NCBI GenBank assembly: GCA_021155195.1 | Contig: JAJNPV010000017.1 | Location: forward strand, 1-64,000 | Direction: 5' to 3' | Length of the DNA stretch: 64,000 bases | From: Ohtaekwangia sp. | GTDB taxonomy: Bacteria > Bacteroidota > Bacteroidia > Cytophagales > Cyclobacteriaceae | Made by a program: the position numbers and the translations under genes | Part shown: one piece after another, positions 45,059 to 55,100 of the stretch | How positions within the stretch are numbered: the stretch's first letter is position 1 | How the letters are laid out: each line of letters starts with the position of its first letter | Notes under the pieces: model-generated | The model's input: the letters and a program-made list of their open reading frames with translations, nothing else | What the model was told of the DNA's origin: nothing | Databases searched by the model: none

Positions 45059-47470
45059 ATGAATCATAAACATTGGCTCCTAGCTTTTTTACTTGTTTCA
45101 TATTTTGCAAATGGCCAAACCGATTGGCAAACTATCCCGGTGGCAACCATTGGCAAGGATTCGGTGGCCACAGAATTATCCGTAATTGTAACAGGCACGA
45201 TTAGACTCAAAAATTCTTTGGATCCCATAGTGGGAGCATCAATTTCTGCCGATCAGCACAAATTCTTTAATTACTCTGACAATAACGGTAGATACATTCT
45301 TGAAATACCACCAGGAGTTTATCGGATTACTGTCCGTCACATCGGAGTTAAACCAGGCTATTATCGATTAAGAATAAAATCAGGTGGAGTATTTAATGTT
45401 GATTTGGAAGAAGGAGTTGTTGATTTAGAAGAACTAATAATCACCTCAAGGCCAATTGACAGTAATATCAAGCAAGCACTTACTGGTATTACTCAACTCG
45501 AATTACAAGAAATTAAAAGTCTCCCCACTTTTATGGGTGAAGTGGATATACTAAAAAGTATTCAAACACTTCCTGGGGTAAGCAGTGTGGGCGAAGGCTC
45601 ATCTGGGTTTAATGTCCGTGGCGGACGCGTTGATCAGAATCTGGTTTTATTGAATGGAGCACCAATATTCAACGCTTCCCATGCACTTGGCTTTGTTTCT
45701 GCTTTTAATCAAGATGTGATAAATAATTTCACTCTCTATAAAGGCAACGTACCAGCCAATTTGGGTGGTCGAGCATCCTCTGTTTTGGAAATCAATACGC
45801 GAAATGGTGATTTTGAAAAATGGCAATTTCAGGCAGGTGTGGGTTTAGCATCAAGTCGTTTCTTGGCTGAGGGACCTATCCTGAAAAACAAAACCTCCAT
45901 ACTCGCTGGCGCTCGTATATCGCATTCAGATTGGCTACTTCGCAAAGTGCAAAATCCTGATGTTAAAAACAGTTCATTGTTTTTCTACGATGCCAACCTT
46001 AATTTATCACATCGCTTTTCCGAAAACAGTTCACTTCGTGTATCTTACTACTCTAGTCGTGACTTCTTTCAGTTTTCTCAACAATTTGCGTACGGCTGGG
46101 AAAATTACCTTACCAATGTGGAATGGCGAAGTCTGGCAAATAGAAAAGTCTCTCCTGTTTTATCAGTTGTTTATGGGCGCTATAATAGTAGTTTAATTGA
46201 TCCATCAGGTATTGATGCTTCACAACTAGATAATAAATTGGATTATTGGCAAGTAAAAGAAACAGTCAATTATATACCTAACGAAAAACACAATGTAGTA
46301 GGTGGATTTGAAGGAACCGCCTATTTACCGAAGCCAGAAACCTTGGGACCCTATGAGGGAAATACTGCGATCATCAACAAACAAGTAGATAAAAACCATG
46401 GAGTGGAAGCTTCTCTTTTTCTGCATGATGACTATCAACTCTCCGATAAAATTTCAATCTCTGCAGGCCTCCGTTATTCCTGGTATTCTCATATCGGAAT
46501 TGATACTGTTTTTAACTACCAACCCGATGTTCCAAAATCAGTAGGCACAATAACTGATACCTCCTATTACGGAAAGGCCAAACAAATTTATTCCTATAGT
46601 GGATTTGAACCGCGCATCTCTGCGCGTTTTAGTGTTAATAAAAAACAATCAATCAAGTTTGGCTACAACCGAATGCGTCAATACATCAATCTGATTTCAA
46701 ATACAACTGCCCCCACCCCTGTCGATCTTTGGCAGGTTAGTAACAAATATATTCCACCACAGATTGCAGACAATTTTTCACTTGGCTATTTCTGGAATTT
46801 AGGGAATAATATTTGGGAGACTTCCGTTGAAGGATTTTATAAAAACATGCAAAATCTTGTTGAGTACAAAAATTTTCCAACCCTGTATCTTAATAATCAT
46901 ATAGAGACCGAATTGCTGGTTGGCAAAGGCAGAGCTTACGGTGCCGAATTTTATGTAAGGAAATTAAAAGGTTACTGGACAGGTTGGGCTTCTTATACTT
47001 ACTCACAAACTCAACTTCAAGTTAAATCTGCTAATGATGCTGAAACCATAAATGATGGGGATTGGTATCCATCGAATTACAACAAACCTCACACCTTTAA
47101 TTTGGTGATGAGCAGAGGATCCCGCAAGGGTGGCGCATTTTCTTTTCTTGTATCCTATAATACAGGTCGTCCCTTTACGGCAGTTGAAACAAGTTACATT
47201 GTAGGTGGAACAGTTGTTCCGGTATACTCTCAACGCAATCAATACAAAATACCTAACTACTTAAGATTTGATGTTTCATTTACTATTGGAAACATTTTCA
47301 GAAAAATAGATGACTCTTTGGTCTTTTCAGTTTATAATCTTTTTGGAAGGGATAACGCATACTCTGTATTCTATCAACGACCTGCATCTAATTACTTTAT
47401 TCCAAAAGCCTATAAGTTAGCAGTGCTTGGTGCTGCTATGCCATCGCTAACTTACAATTTCAAATTTTGA
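45059..47470 (+). CDS. TonB-dependent receptor with carboxypeptidase-like N-terminal domain
   Basis: 803 residues from the ATG at 45059, which opens the signal peptide (MNHKHWLLAFLLVSYFANGQ); an ATG 39 bp upstream falls in the inverted-repeat leader. Order: signal peptide, regulatory-like sandwich (about 45-130; VTGTIRLKNSLDPIVGASI), plug (about 150-245; FNVRGGRVDQNLVLLNGAPIF), 22-stranded barrel to the end. It belongs to the receptor class that pairs with DUF4249 lipoproteins, and the first such gene starts within 20 bp of its stop. The substrate is unknown. Confidence 0.94.
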   Translation: MNHKHWLLAFLLVSYFANGQTDWQTIPVATIGKDSVATELSVIVTGTIRLKNSLDPIVGASISADQHKFFNYSDNNGRYILEIPPGVYRITVRHIGVKPGYYRLRIKSGGVFNVDLEEGVVDLEELIITSRPIDSNIKQALTGITQLELQEIKSLPTFMGEVDILKSIQTLPGVSSVGEGSSGFNVRGGRVDQNLVLLNGAPIFNASHALGFVSAFNQDVINNFTLYKGNVPANLGGRASSVLEINTRNGDFEKWQFQAGVGLASSRFLAEGPILKNKTSILAGARISHSDWLLRKVQNPDVKNSSLFFYDANLNLSHRFSENSSLRVSYYSSRDFFQFSQQFAYGWENYLTNVEWRSLANRKVSPVLSVVYGRYNSSLIDPSGIDASQLDNKLDYWQVKETVNYIPNEKHNVVGGFEGTAYLPKPETLGPYEGNTAIINKQVDKNHGVEASLFLHDDYQLSDKISISAGLRYSWYSHIGIDTVFNYQPDVPKSVGTITDTSYYGKAKQIYSYSGFEPRISARFSVNKKQSIKFGYNRMRQYINLISNTTAPTPVDLWQVSNKYIPPQIADNFSLGYFWNLGNNIWETSVEGFYKNMQNLVEYKNFPTLYLNNHIETELLVGKGRAYGAEFYVRKLKGYWTGWASYTYSQTQLQVKSANDAETINDGDWYPSNYNKPHTFNLVMSRGSRKGGAFSFLVSYNTGRPFTAVETSYIVGGTVVPVYSQRNQYKIPNYLRFDVSFTIGNIFRKIDDSLVFSVYNLFGRDNAYSVFYQRPASNYFIPKAYKLAVLGAAMPSLTYNFKF

Positions 47471-47487
47471 GAATTATTGATTTGCAT

Positions 47488-48558
47488 ATGAAGAGGTGTG
47501 TTGTGAAGGTGAGTTTACAAATTATTCCTTTCTTCTTATTAATAGGATGCCTTAGCCCCTTTACTATTGATATTGAAAATGCAGGAGGGCGGGTAATTAT
47601 TTCAGGTCAGATTAGTACGCTTGCTGATCAAAATATAGTTGAAATCGGAGTTACTGCTGATGAAGCTAGATTGCCTTTTCCAGAAAGTAATGCAATCGTA
47701 AAGTTGCACGATGACGAGGAAAATATTTATGAGTACTACAAAAATAAAGACAAGCCAGGAGTTTATGTACTTCCCGCAGTATCAGGCATTCCTGGTAAAA
47801 CATACTTCATAGAAGTAATAATGCCAAATGGGGATGTTTATCAATCAAAAGTTGAGAAACTACCCCTTTCCAATGGTGAACTTTCAACACGTTATGAGAT
47901 CAATAGTAATAGTTTTATTGACTCTGAGGGAATACTACAAACGCAGCCTTTCGCGGAAGTCTATGCCACCTCAAAAATAAATTATGCCAAAGAGAAGCGA
48001 TATTTTCGATGGCACCTTGAAGAAGCCTTTATGATTCTGGAGACAGCCTATCCCGGAGCGAGAGGGCTTATTCCACCACCGTGCATCATCATTCAAGCTA
48101 CGGAACCTCAAAGGATTGTTCTACTTAATGGTGATGAAGTTAATCCGGAATTAATAGAGAATCAATTAATTGGTAAACGAAAAGTAAATTGGGCATTTTA
48201 TTATAGATTTTACTTCAACACCTACCAGCAATCTATTACCAAAGAGGCATATGATTATTGGCAAAAGGTGAATATTATAGCGAATCAAGTAGGATCAATT
48301 TTTGATTCACCACCTGCTAAGATTGAAGGCAACATATATAATACCACAACCAATAAAGGAACGGCAGGCTACTTTCAAGCTTCCAACACAATTTTAGATC
48401 GGATTCTTATTCATCGATTTGATTTACCGAGCGAATTACCATCCTACTGTGATTATGATATTTTTAGAAATCCATTTGTTAATCCTTATCCCAAAGAATG
48501 TAGCGACTGTCTAAGTGTTAGAAATAGCAGTAGAGAGCGCCCCCTCTGGTTTGAATAG
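47488..48558 (+). CDS. DUF4249 lipoprotein, copy 1
   Basis: About 356 residues from the ATG at 47488; a TTG at 47467 overlaps the receptor stop and is less likely. Lipobox in LLIGCLSP. The family pattern follows: GGRVIISGQISTL, a strand-rich middle, VNIIANQVGSIFDSPPAKIEGNI, and a Cys-rich C-terminus (SYCDYD, CSDCLSVRNSS) ending in RPLWFE. DUF4249 proteins are surface-exposed partners of TonB receptors with no solved role. It is the most divergent of the three tandem copies. Confidence 0.92.
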   Translation: MKRCVVKVSLQIIPFFLLIGCLSPFTIDIENAGGRVIISGQISTLADQNIVEIGVTADEARLPFPESNAIVKLHDDEENIYEYYKNKDKPGVYVLPAVSGIPGKTYFIEVIMPNGDVYQSKVEKLPLSNGELSTRYEINSNSFIDSEGILQTQPFAEVYATSKINYAKEKRYFRWHLEEAFMILETAYPGARGLIPPPCIIIQATEPQRIVLLNGDEVNPELIENQLIGKRKVNWAFYYRFYFNTYQQSITKEAYDYWQKVNIIANQVGSIFDSPPAKIEGNIYNTTTNKGTAGYFQASNTILDRILIHRFDLPSELPSYCDYDIFRNPFVNPYPKECSDCLSVRNSSRERPLWFE

Positions 48559-48564
48559 TACGTT

Positions 48565-49632
48565 ATGTTGAACATTAGAATTCGTGTCAAATTTTTAAAC
48601 CATTCAATTTTATTTCTTCTTGTATCGAGTTGTCTTACTCCTATAACTATCGACACTGATAAAGTTGGAGGCTCAATTGTGATAACTGGACAAGTAAGTT
48701 CTTTGAATGATCGTAATATTGTACAAATTGGTACTGCTTCACAAGATCCTAGACTTCCGTTTCCACTTTCGGGCGCAAACGTAGAATTGTTTGATGGATT
48801 AGGAAATATTTTTGTCTACTCAGAATCTTTACCGGGGACTTATAAACTTGAAAATTTTTCAGGAACTCCGAACGTTACATATTACCTGAGGGTTACTCTT
48901 CCAGATGGAACGATCTATGAATCCGGGTCTGAAAAGATGCCAGAATCTGCGGGTAGAATTACGAGTTCATATGTTGTTACAAATGAAGAATATATTGATG
49001 GGGAAGGTACTCCAAGTAATCAAAACTTTATAAAAATTTATAATAGCAGTAATCTGATTGAACTCCCATCCAAAAGTTACCTACGATGGAGTGTCATTGA
49101 AACGTTTATTATTTCTCCAACAGATTATCCGGATATTGCAGGTTCTATACCACCTCCTTGTTTTATTAGCGAAACAATAGATCCACAAAGAATTGTATTG
49201 TTTGACAATTCAAATTCATCTGAGTTACTTATCCAAGATCAATTTTTAGGCCGAAGGATTATTGATTATTCTTTTTTAGAAAAACATTACTTTTCTAGTT
49301 ATCAAACTGCTCTAACAGCTGAAGCGTTTGAGTATTGGAGAAAGGTTAATATTCTAACAAACCAGGTAGGTTCAATCTTCGACACCCCGCCTGCCAAGAT
49401 TGAAGGAAACATTAAGAACATAAATAACGATTTGGAAGAAGTGCTTGGTTATTTTCAAGCAGTGAATGAAGATTTTGATCGCATTATTATATTCCCTTCT
49501 ATGCTGAATGTACCCCTCGAATTTCAAAAATGTGATTTCAACGGAAATTTTAATCCTTTGGATTATCCACCACGGTGCTTTGATTGCTTGCGTGTTCGGA
49601 ATAGTACCTATGAACGACCTGTGTGGTTTTAA
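48565..49632 (+). CDS. DUF4249 lipoprotein, copy 2
   Basis: 355 residues. Lipobox VSSC, then GGSIVITGQVSSLNDRN, the VNILTNQVGSIFDTPP block, and a C-terminus with three Cys (KCDFNGNF, RCFDCLRVRNS) ending PVWF. It is closer to copy 3 than to copy 1: the NGNFNPLDYPPRC tail differs from TGSFNSLDYPTRC in copy 3 at few positions. Begins 6 bp after copy 1, so all are in one transcript with the receptor. Confidence 0.92.
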   Translation: MLNIRIRVKFLNHSILFLLVSSCLTPITIDTDKVGGSIVITGQVSSLNDRNIVQIGTASQDPRLPFPLSGANVELFDGLGNIFVYSESLPGTYKLENFSGTPNVTYYLRVTLPDGTIYESGSEKMPESAGRITSSYVVTNEEYIDGEGTPSNQNFIKIYNSSNLIELPSKSYLRWSVIETFIISPTDYPDIAGSIPPPCFISETIDPQRIVLFDNSNSSELLIQDQFLGRRIIDYSFLEKHYFSSYQTALTAEAFEYWRKVNILTNQVGSIFDTPPAKIEGNIKNINNDLEEVLGYFQAVNEDFDRIIIFPSMLNVPLEFQKCDFNGNFNPLDYPPRCFDCLRVRNSTYERPVWF

Positions 49633-49648
49633 AAAATAATAGCTTTTA

Positions 49649-50728
49649 ATGAAGATCTTAAGAAGTAAGTGCATAACGAAAATTAGTTCTCAACTGCTTC
49701 TGGTTCTGTTTACTGCTAGTTGCCTTACTCCTGTTGATATTGATACTCGAAATATTGGTGGAACAATAGTTATTTCTGGTCAGGTAAGTTCATTAGAAGA
49801 CAGAAGCAGTGTTCAGATTGGTGAAGCCTCTGAGGATGATAGATTACCAATTCCAATTTCAGGTGCAGAAGTAAAACTATTAGATGATGTAGGAAATATT
49901 TTTTATTATTCAGAAAGTCCATCTTCTCTAGGAACTTATGATCTTAAAAATTCAACTGTCATACCAGGTCGATCGTATCATATTGAAATAACACTTCCAA
50001 CCGGTGCCACATATACATCAGTACCTGAAACAATGCCTATTTCGGCAGGGACCATTTCGACAAACTTTGAAGTAGTTGAAGAGGAATTTATTGATGCGGA
50101 GGGTACAGTGAGTCAACTGGATTTCATAAAAATATATGCAGACTCCCAACTTCCTGATGGTGCCTCCAACAATCATTTTCGTTGGAGTGTTGATGAAACT
50201 TATTTGCTTTCGCCAACTGATTTCCCAGACCCATTTGGTAGCATACCGCCACCTTGTTTTATATCTCAAAATGCAGACCCTCAACGAGTCACGCTTCTTG
50301 ATCAAGAAAGCTCTTCAGTCAACCAACTAGATCAAAAGTTAATAGCCTCACGTATTATCGACTTCTCTTTCTTGGAGCGACACTACTTCACGAGTTATCA
50401 ATCAGCGTTAAGTCAAGATGCCTATGAGTATTGGAGAAAAGTAAACATTTTAGCAAACCAGGTAGGATCAATTTTTGACACACCCCCCGCTAAAATCAAA
50501 GGAAACATTATTAATTCAGCAAATAGTCAAGAAGAAGTACTTGGATATTTTCAAGCAGTAAATGAAAGCTACGATCGATTTTTTACACTACCGTATTTAC
50601 TTCCTATTCAACTGCAAATAAAGAAATGCGACTTTACAGGCAGTTTCAACAGTTTAGATTATCCAACACGCTGTATTAATTGCTTAACAGTTCGTAATAG
50701 CAGTTATTCTCGACCCTATTGGTTTTAA
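49649..50728 (+). CDS. DUF4249 lipoprotein, copy 3
   Basis: 359 residues. Lipobox FTASC, GGTIVISGQVSSLEDRS, VNILANQVGSIFDTPPAKIKGNI and the Cys-rich tail ending RPYWF. Begins 16 bp after copy 2. The gene ends 26 bp before the convergent haloperoxidase-like gene, with only a weak AT-rich hairpin between them. Tandem triplication of the lipoprotein beside a single receptor suggests several lids or substrates served by one pore. Confidence 0.92.
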   Translation: MKILRSKCITKISSQLLLVLFTASCLTPVDIDTRNIGGTIVISGQVSSLEDRSSVQIGEASEDDRLPIPISGAEVKLLDDVGNIFYYSESPSSLGTYDLKNSTVIPGRSYHIEITLPTGATYTSVPETMPISAGTISTNFEVVEEEFIDAEGTVSQLDFIKIYADSQLPDGASNNHFRWSVDETYLLSPTDFPDPFGSIPPPCFISQNADPQRVTLLDQESSSVNQLDQKLIASRIIDFSFLERHYFTSYQSALSQDAYEYWRKVNILANQVGSIFDTPPAKIKGNIINSANSQEEVLGYFQAVNESYDRFFTLPYLLPIQLQIKKCDFTGSFNSLDYPTRCINCLTVRNSSYSRPYWF

Positions 50729-50754
50729 CAAAATAAAAACATTCTCTGTATTTG

Positions 50755-52095
50755 TTAATTCACAGCTAATGTTTCTTTTCTTGTACGAACCTTATTGAGA
50801 ATATATGTACCAATATCCTTTCCTTCCTGAACTCCAACATCGCAAGCTGGCCTATAATGAATACCCCCATACATTCTACTAATCGCTGCTTCGGACGAAG
50901 CCTCATAAAAAGATTTAAAACTTCGGGCAGTTAAACCAAACTCAACTTCGGTCGAATCAGTGAATGCAAAATTTTCTCCAAACAAATGGGTTAGTGTGGA
51001 TGCTGAGGCAGCAGAAATAACACTATGACCACTTGTATATTCTGGGAATGGGGGTGTTTGTAAAGTAGGAACCCAATCCTCATCTATGTATTGATTAATA
51101 TAAGTTTCAGGACGGATTAATTTACTGCGATACTTTTCGTCCCAGCAAGAAATAAATGAATCAATCAGTGCAATTGACACTCGTGCATAAGCCTCTGCAC
51201 TCTGAACGAAATCAGCTTGAACCTGGTTACATACCACATTTGTAATATTCATCCAATGTCCACCTGGAGAAATTTTCTTGGTAGCAAACATGACATGTCC
51301 TTTTACATTCATCATGAACGGATTGCAATCCCAAAAGAATGCAATCTCCCTTTGTTCTGGTGTCATATTTTTGCCTATCTCATACACTTCAACAGCTTCT
51401 TTATAAAATTGACTATTCTTTTCTGTAGAAAATTTGGTGGGTGGAATAGGTTTAAACTGTTGTGCTGAATCAATCGCAAAAGGTCTGATCTTATTCCAAT
51501 GTGGTTCAACTGCATCCATGTAAGCAGGAGGTGTAGGCTTCCAGGTAGAAGGGTCATCTAATATTGAATACTTAGGAAACGATCGCGATTGTTTGTAATT
51601 ATCCTTTGATGACCAGGCTAAAACATGATCAGCTATTTTATCCCCAAATTCAATTGATTTGTCAAATACATCATCAGGAATCCCCATCTCCTGATACTCC
51701 TTCATGATTCCATTGTAAAACACGTCCATCTTATCTTCCGAAAAAATCAATGTACGTCCTACTTTCAATGCAGCCTGAACGGAGGCGAGTGGAAAACAAT
51801 ACTCCACTCCAGCTTCGGGTTGTGGAAAGGCATCTAATCCTGTTAACTGACCAGCTAAAGTTTGATAACCAGCATTTTGATGAATTATTGCCTCATAGGC
51901 TGCAATACTCGAGTATGCATAAATTCGAGAGGCAACCGGAGGTGAAAAAATATCATGGACAATTACATCGGTAACTTGTTTGAGGGACCTATGTAAATAT
52001 TTTGGATTCTGAGCCTTTTGCTTCCATTCCGTATTGTCTGAAGAACAAGAAGCAAAAATGAAGGCAACAGCAAGTAAGACTAAATATCTGTTCAT
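50755..52095 (-). CDS. Vanadium-dependent haloperoxidase/PAP2-like phosphatase lipoprotein
   Basis: About 446 residues from the ATG at 52095, which opens a lipoprotein signal (lipobox FASC). A frame to 52230 exists, but a strong promoter lies inside it. The metal/phosphate site of the vanadium haloperoxidase superfamily is complete: KLIRPETY (Lys and Arg-Pro), PEYTSGHSVISA (Ser-Gly-His), and SRMYGGIHYRPACD (Arg and His). Family members include halide oxidases and acid phosphatases; sequence alone does not separate them. It is anchored at the outer face of a membrane. It sits directly downstream of the three FG-GAP/UnbV genes. Confidence 0.92.
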   Translation of the reverse strand: MNRYLVLLAVAFIFASCSSDNTEWKQKAQNPKYLHRSLKQVTDVIVHDIFSPPVASRIYAYSSIAAYEAIIHQNAGYQTLAGQLTGLDAFPQPEAGVEYCFPLASVQAALKVGRTLIFSEDKMDVFYNGIMKEYQEMGIPDDVFDKSIEFGDKIADHVLAWSSKDNYKQSRSFPKYSILDDPSTWKPTPPAYMDAVEPHWNKIRPFAIDSAQQFKPIPPTKFSTEKNSQFYKEAVEVYEIGKNMTPEQREIAFFWDCNPFMMNVKGHVMFATKKISPGGHWMNITNVVCNQVQADFVQSAEAYARVSIALIDSFISCWDEKYRSKLIRPETYINQYIDEDWVPTLQTPPFPEYTSGHSVISAASASTLTHLFGENFAFTDSTEVEFGLTARSFKSFYEASSEAAISRMYGGIHYRPACDVGVQEGKDIGTYILNKVRTRKETLAVN

Positions 52096-52115
52096 TATTA
52101 AAACGTAATTTTTTG

Positions 52116-52145
52116 CAAAGATACTTAAAATCAAAGGGATATTAA
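52116..52145 (-). promoter_or_regulatory. Promoter of the haloperoxidase-like gene
   Basis: On the minus strand TATCTTTG (52116-52123) is a perfect Bacteroidota -7 element in its commonest form. Nineteen bases upstream lies TTA (52143-52145), a weak -33. The -7 ends 20 bp before the ATG at 52095, supporting that start over the longer frame. Confidence 0.6.
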
Positions 52146-52168
52146 TCAAGTCAAGCCATAAGCTTATT

Positions 52169-55100
52169 TCAATTCTTGAAACATAAAAGTTTATCATTAT
52201 TAAGGCATACGAGAAAAATTTTCTCTCCATTTTTATTAATGATCATTTTTATATCCCGTGCCTGACCACTAACAAAAAAATTGGTTTGTTGTAATGAAAC
52301 TGGGTTAAAGTTCTGAGTTGATTGTCCCAGTAGAATCAAACCGGAACCAGCATCCTGTCGACCTATCTCAGGCTGAACCTCAAACCAATTACCAGCTAAT
52401 AAAATATCAGGAATATGATCATTATTGAGATCATCAACTAAAAATGCAAAAATTGGAAAGAGCTGGGCTTCCGAGGGAAGCACATGAATTAAATAAGAAC
52501 CACCAGCATTCTCAATCCATACCGAAGCAAAAGTTTCGGCCTTCTTATGAATGAATTGTTGCATATCCCGTTCAGAAATAATATCCTCCAATTTTACATT
52601 CTTAAAAAGCTCGTATTTTAGAAATTTCTTCTTCAATGATGGGACTTGTTTTATCAACTGATCCTTCGAAATGAAAGGGTACCGTTTATGATTGTTGTAG
52701 TATGTAATAATCGGGTCTGTACTTCCATTTACGTCAATATCACCCACCCACAATTCGATAGGTTCATTAACGGTTGCCCGCAACCTGCTGTTTAAACCAG
52801 CATTTCCAATTAAATAATCCAAATCTCCATCTCCGTCTATGTCTGCTTGATATAGTGAATTCCACCAGCCATGAGTATTATTAAATCCAAATTTCATTGT
52901 CTGATCACTAAAACTGCCAGATGATTCCTGGATCAAAAAAGTAATAGGCATCCACTCGCCAACAATCAGTAAATCAGGTCTATCATTATTGTCTAAATCG
53001 GTCCATAATGCACTTGTTATCAAGCCTAGATTTGTTTGAGGAAGTCTATTTGATTCATCTGTGAATCTTCCAGTTCCATCATTAACAAACAAATAACTTT
53101 TTGGGGAAATGCCATAACTCCCAACAACTGATCTCCCTCCAATAAATAGGTCAATATCTCCATCTTGATCGAAATCACATTTAACAACACATGATGAGCT
53201 AATAGATAATTCTCCAAATGCATTTCTTCCCCTACTGAAATTCCCCTTGCCATCATTGAAATAAAGTCTAGGTGCACTATCATTCAAAGTTCCCTGTTCA
53301 CCAATACTAACAATAACTAAATCCAAATCTCTATCACCATCGGCATCAAGGAAAACAGATGCTGTATCTTCCCACAGAGAATCTACTTCAAATACTTTTT
53401 GAAGGGCTTGATTAAAATTACCACTCTCCGATTGAAGGAATATACTTGATGGATTACCTTTTGGCCCGCCAATAAAGATATCATCCAAGTTGTCTCCATT
53501 CACATCTCCAATTGACATTTTTGGTCCTAAAGAAGATAACGCATGAGGAATTAATCGTTCAGCTTCAAAGTCAGAATAGGAATTTTCCGTATGCTTATAA
53601 TCTAGTACATCCACGGCTTCTAATAATCTCATACTATTATCAAGTTCATATTTCCAATCTATTTTTGCATTTAATTGATTTAGCGTAATAGTTTGATTGA
53701 CCCTGAGAGTTTGAGTCTTTTCGAAGGAACCATCAGGCCAAATAATAAGTAATGAGTCAACAATACTTTTTTTTCCCAATCCCACATGGAGTTGATAACT
53801 GCTGGAAGAGAGCCAACCCCTGGTGGGTATGAGTTCCTGCATGACTTGCATTCCTTGTGAATAAACTGTCACTCTGGAACCAATACCAAAAGTATTGGGT
53901 GATTTACCCTTTAATTGTATATTAAGATAATTGGCGGAAAAATCCGTGTTATTTCGATAAACAGATGCGGGTTCATCAATGTTGTTTATTATTAAATCTA
54001 GATCACCATCATTATCTAGGTCAGCATATGCAGCCCCATTGGATAATGATGGTCTGGGGTTTATCCAGTTTTTAGAAACATCCTCAAAAGTTAACTTTCC
54101 TGAATTCTTAAAAAAATAATTTGGCACTTTTCCAGGTGGCATCTTATCAATCATTTGTTGAGTTGACAAAAATCGTTGAGCCGAATCTGTTGAGATATAA
54201 TTTATATAGTCTAAGTCATTTGGTCGCCTCACAATTCCATTGGCAACAAAGAAATCACGAAACCCATCATTATCGAAGTCAGCTAACAATGGCCCCCAAC
54301 TCCAATCGGTTGCTTCCACTCCAGCAAATGGTGAAATATCAGAAAATGTGAGCATACCAAAAGGATTAATTCCTCTATTCAATTGAAGAGAGTTGCGGGC
54401 TACCTGGTAATGATAACCAAAGTTCAGTTTAAATGTAAAAATATCATAAGGGTCTTCTCCACCAGAAGCTTTTATAATTTGCTCTTCTCTCGGCAGCATA
54501 TCCAGTGTTACGATATCCTGCCAACCGTCATTATTAATATCACCAATGTCGTTACCCATTGAGAAACGACTTGAGTGGGCCATACTCTTTTCCAACTCTT
54601 GTTTAAAACTTCCATCTTGTTGATTAATGTATAAGTAATCATTCTCATGAAAATCATTAGATACATAGATATCAAGATAGCCATCATTGTTAAAATCTGA
54701 AACTCCTACGCCAAGTCCATACCCTATCTGGCTACTGCTAATATTTGCTTGTGATGTTACTTCTGTAAATCCCACAGTGCCTGTGGGGATTAAATCATTT
54801 CGATATAGTTTATCACCCGCCTTGAAATCACTTTGATCTCGCAGGGTGACATCGCCATAGGAACGGACTGAATGAACAGAATGATTTACAAGATACATAT
54901 CTAAATCACCATCCTTATCGTAGTCAAAAAATACTGCTTGTGTTGAAAATCCCTGAAAGGATAACTTGTATGCTTCTGTTTTGTCTTCAAATGTTAAATC
55001 ACCATTATTTATTAACAATTGATTTTGTCCTGTAAAACCTTTGTACCCACCCACACCACAACTGAAAATGTCCAAATATCCATCTCCATTTACGTCTGCC

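Noticed and set aside
50727..50760. Terminator between DUF4249 copy 3 and the convergent gene
   Set aside because: Only an AT-rich pairing (AACAAAATA with TATTTGTT) is present, too weak to call.
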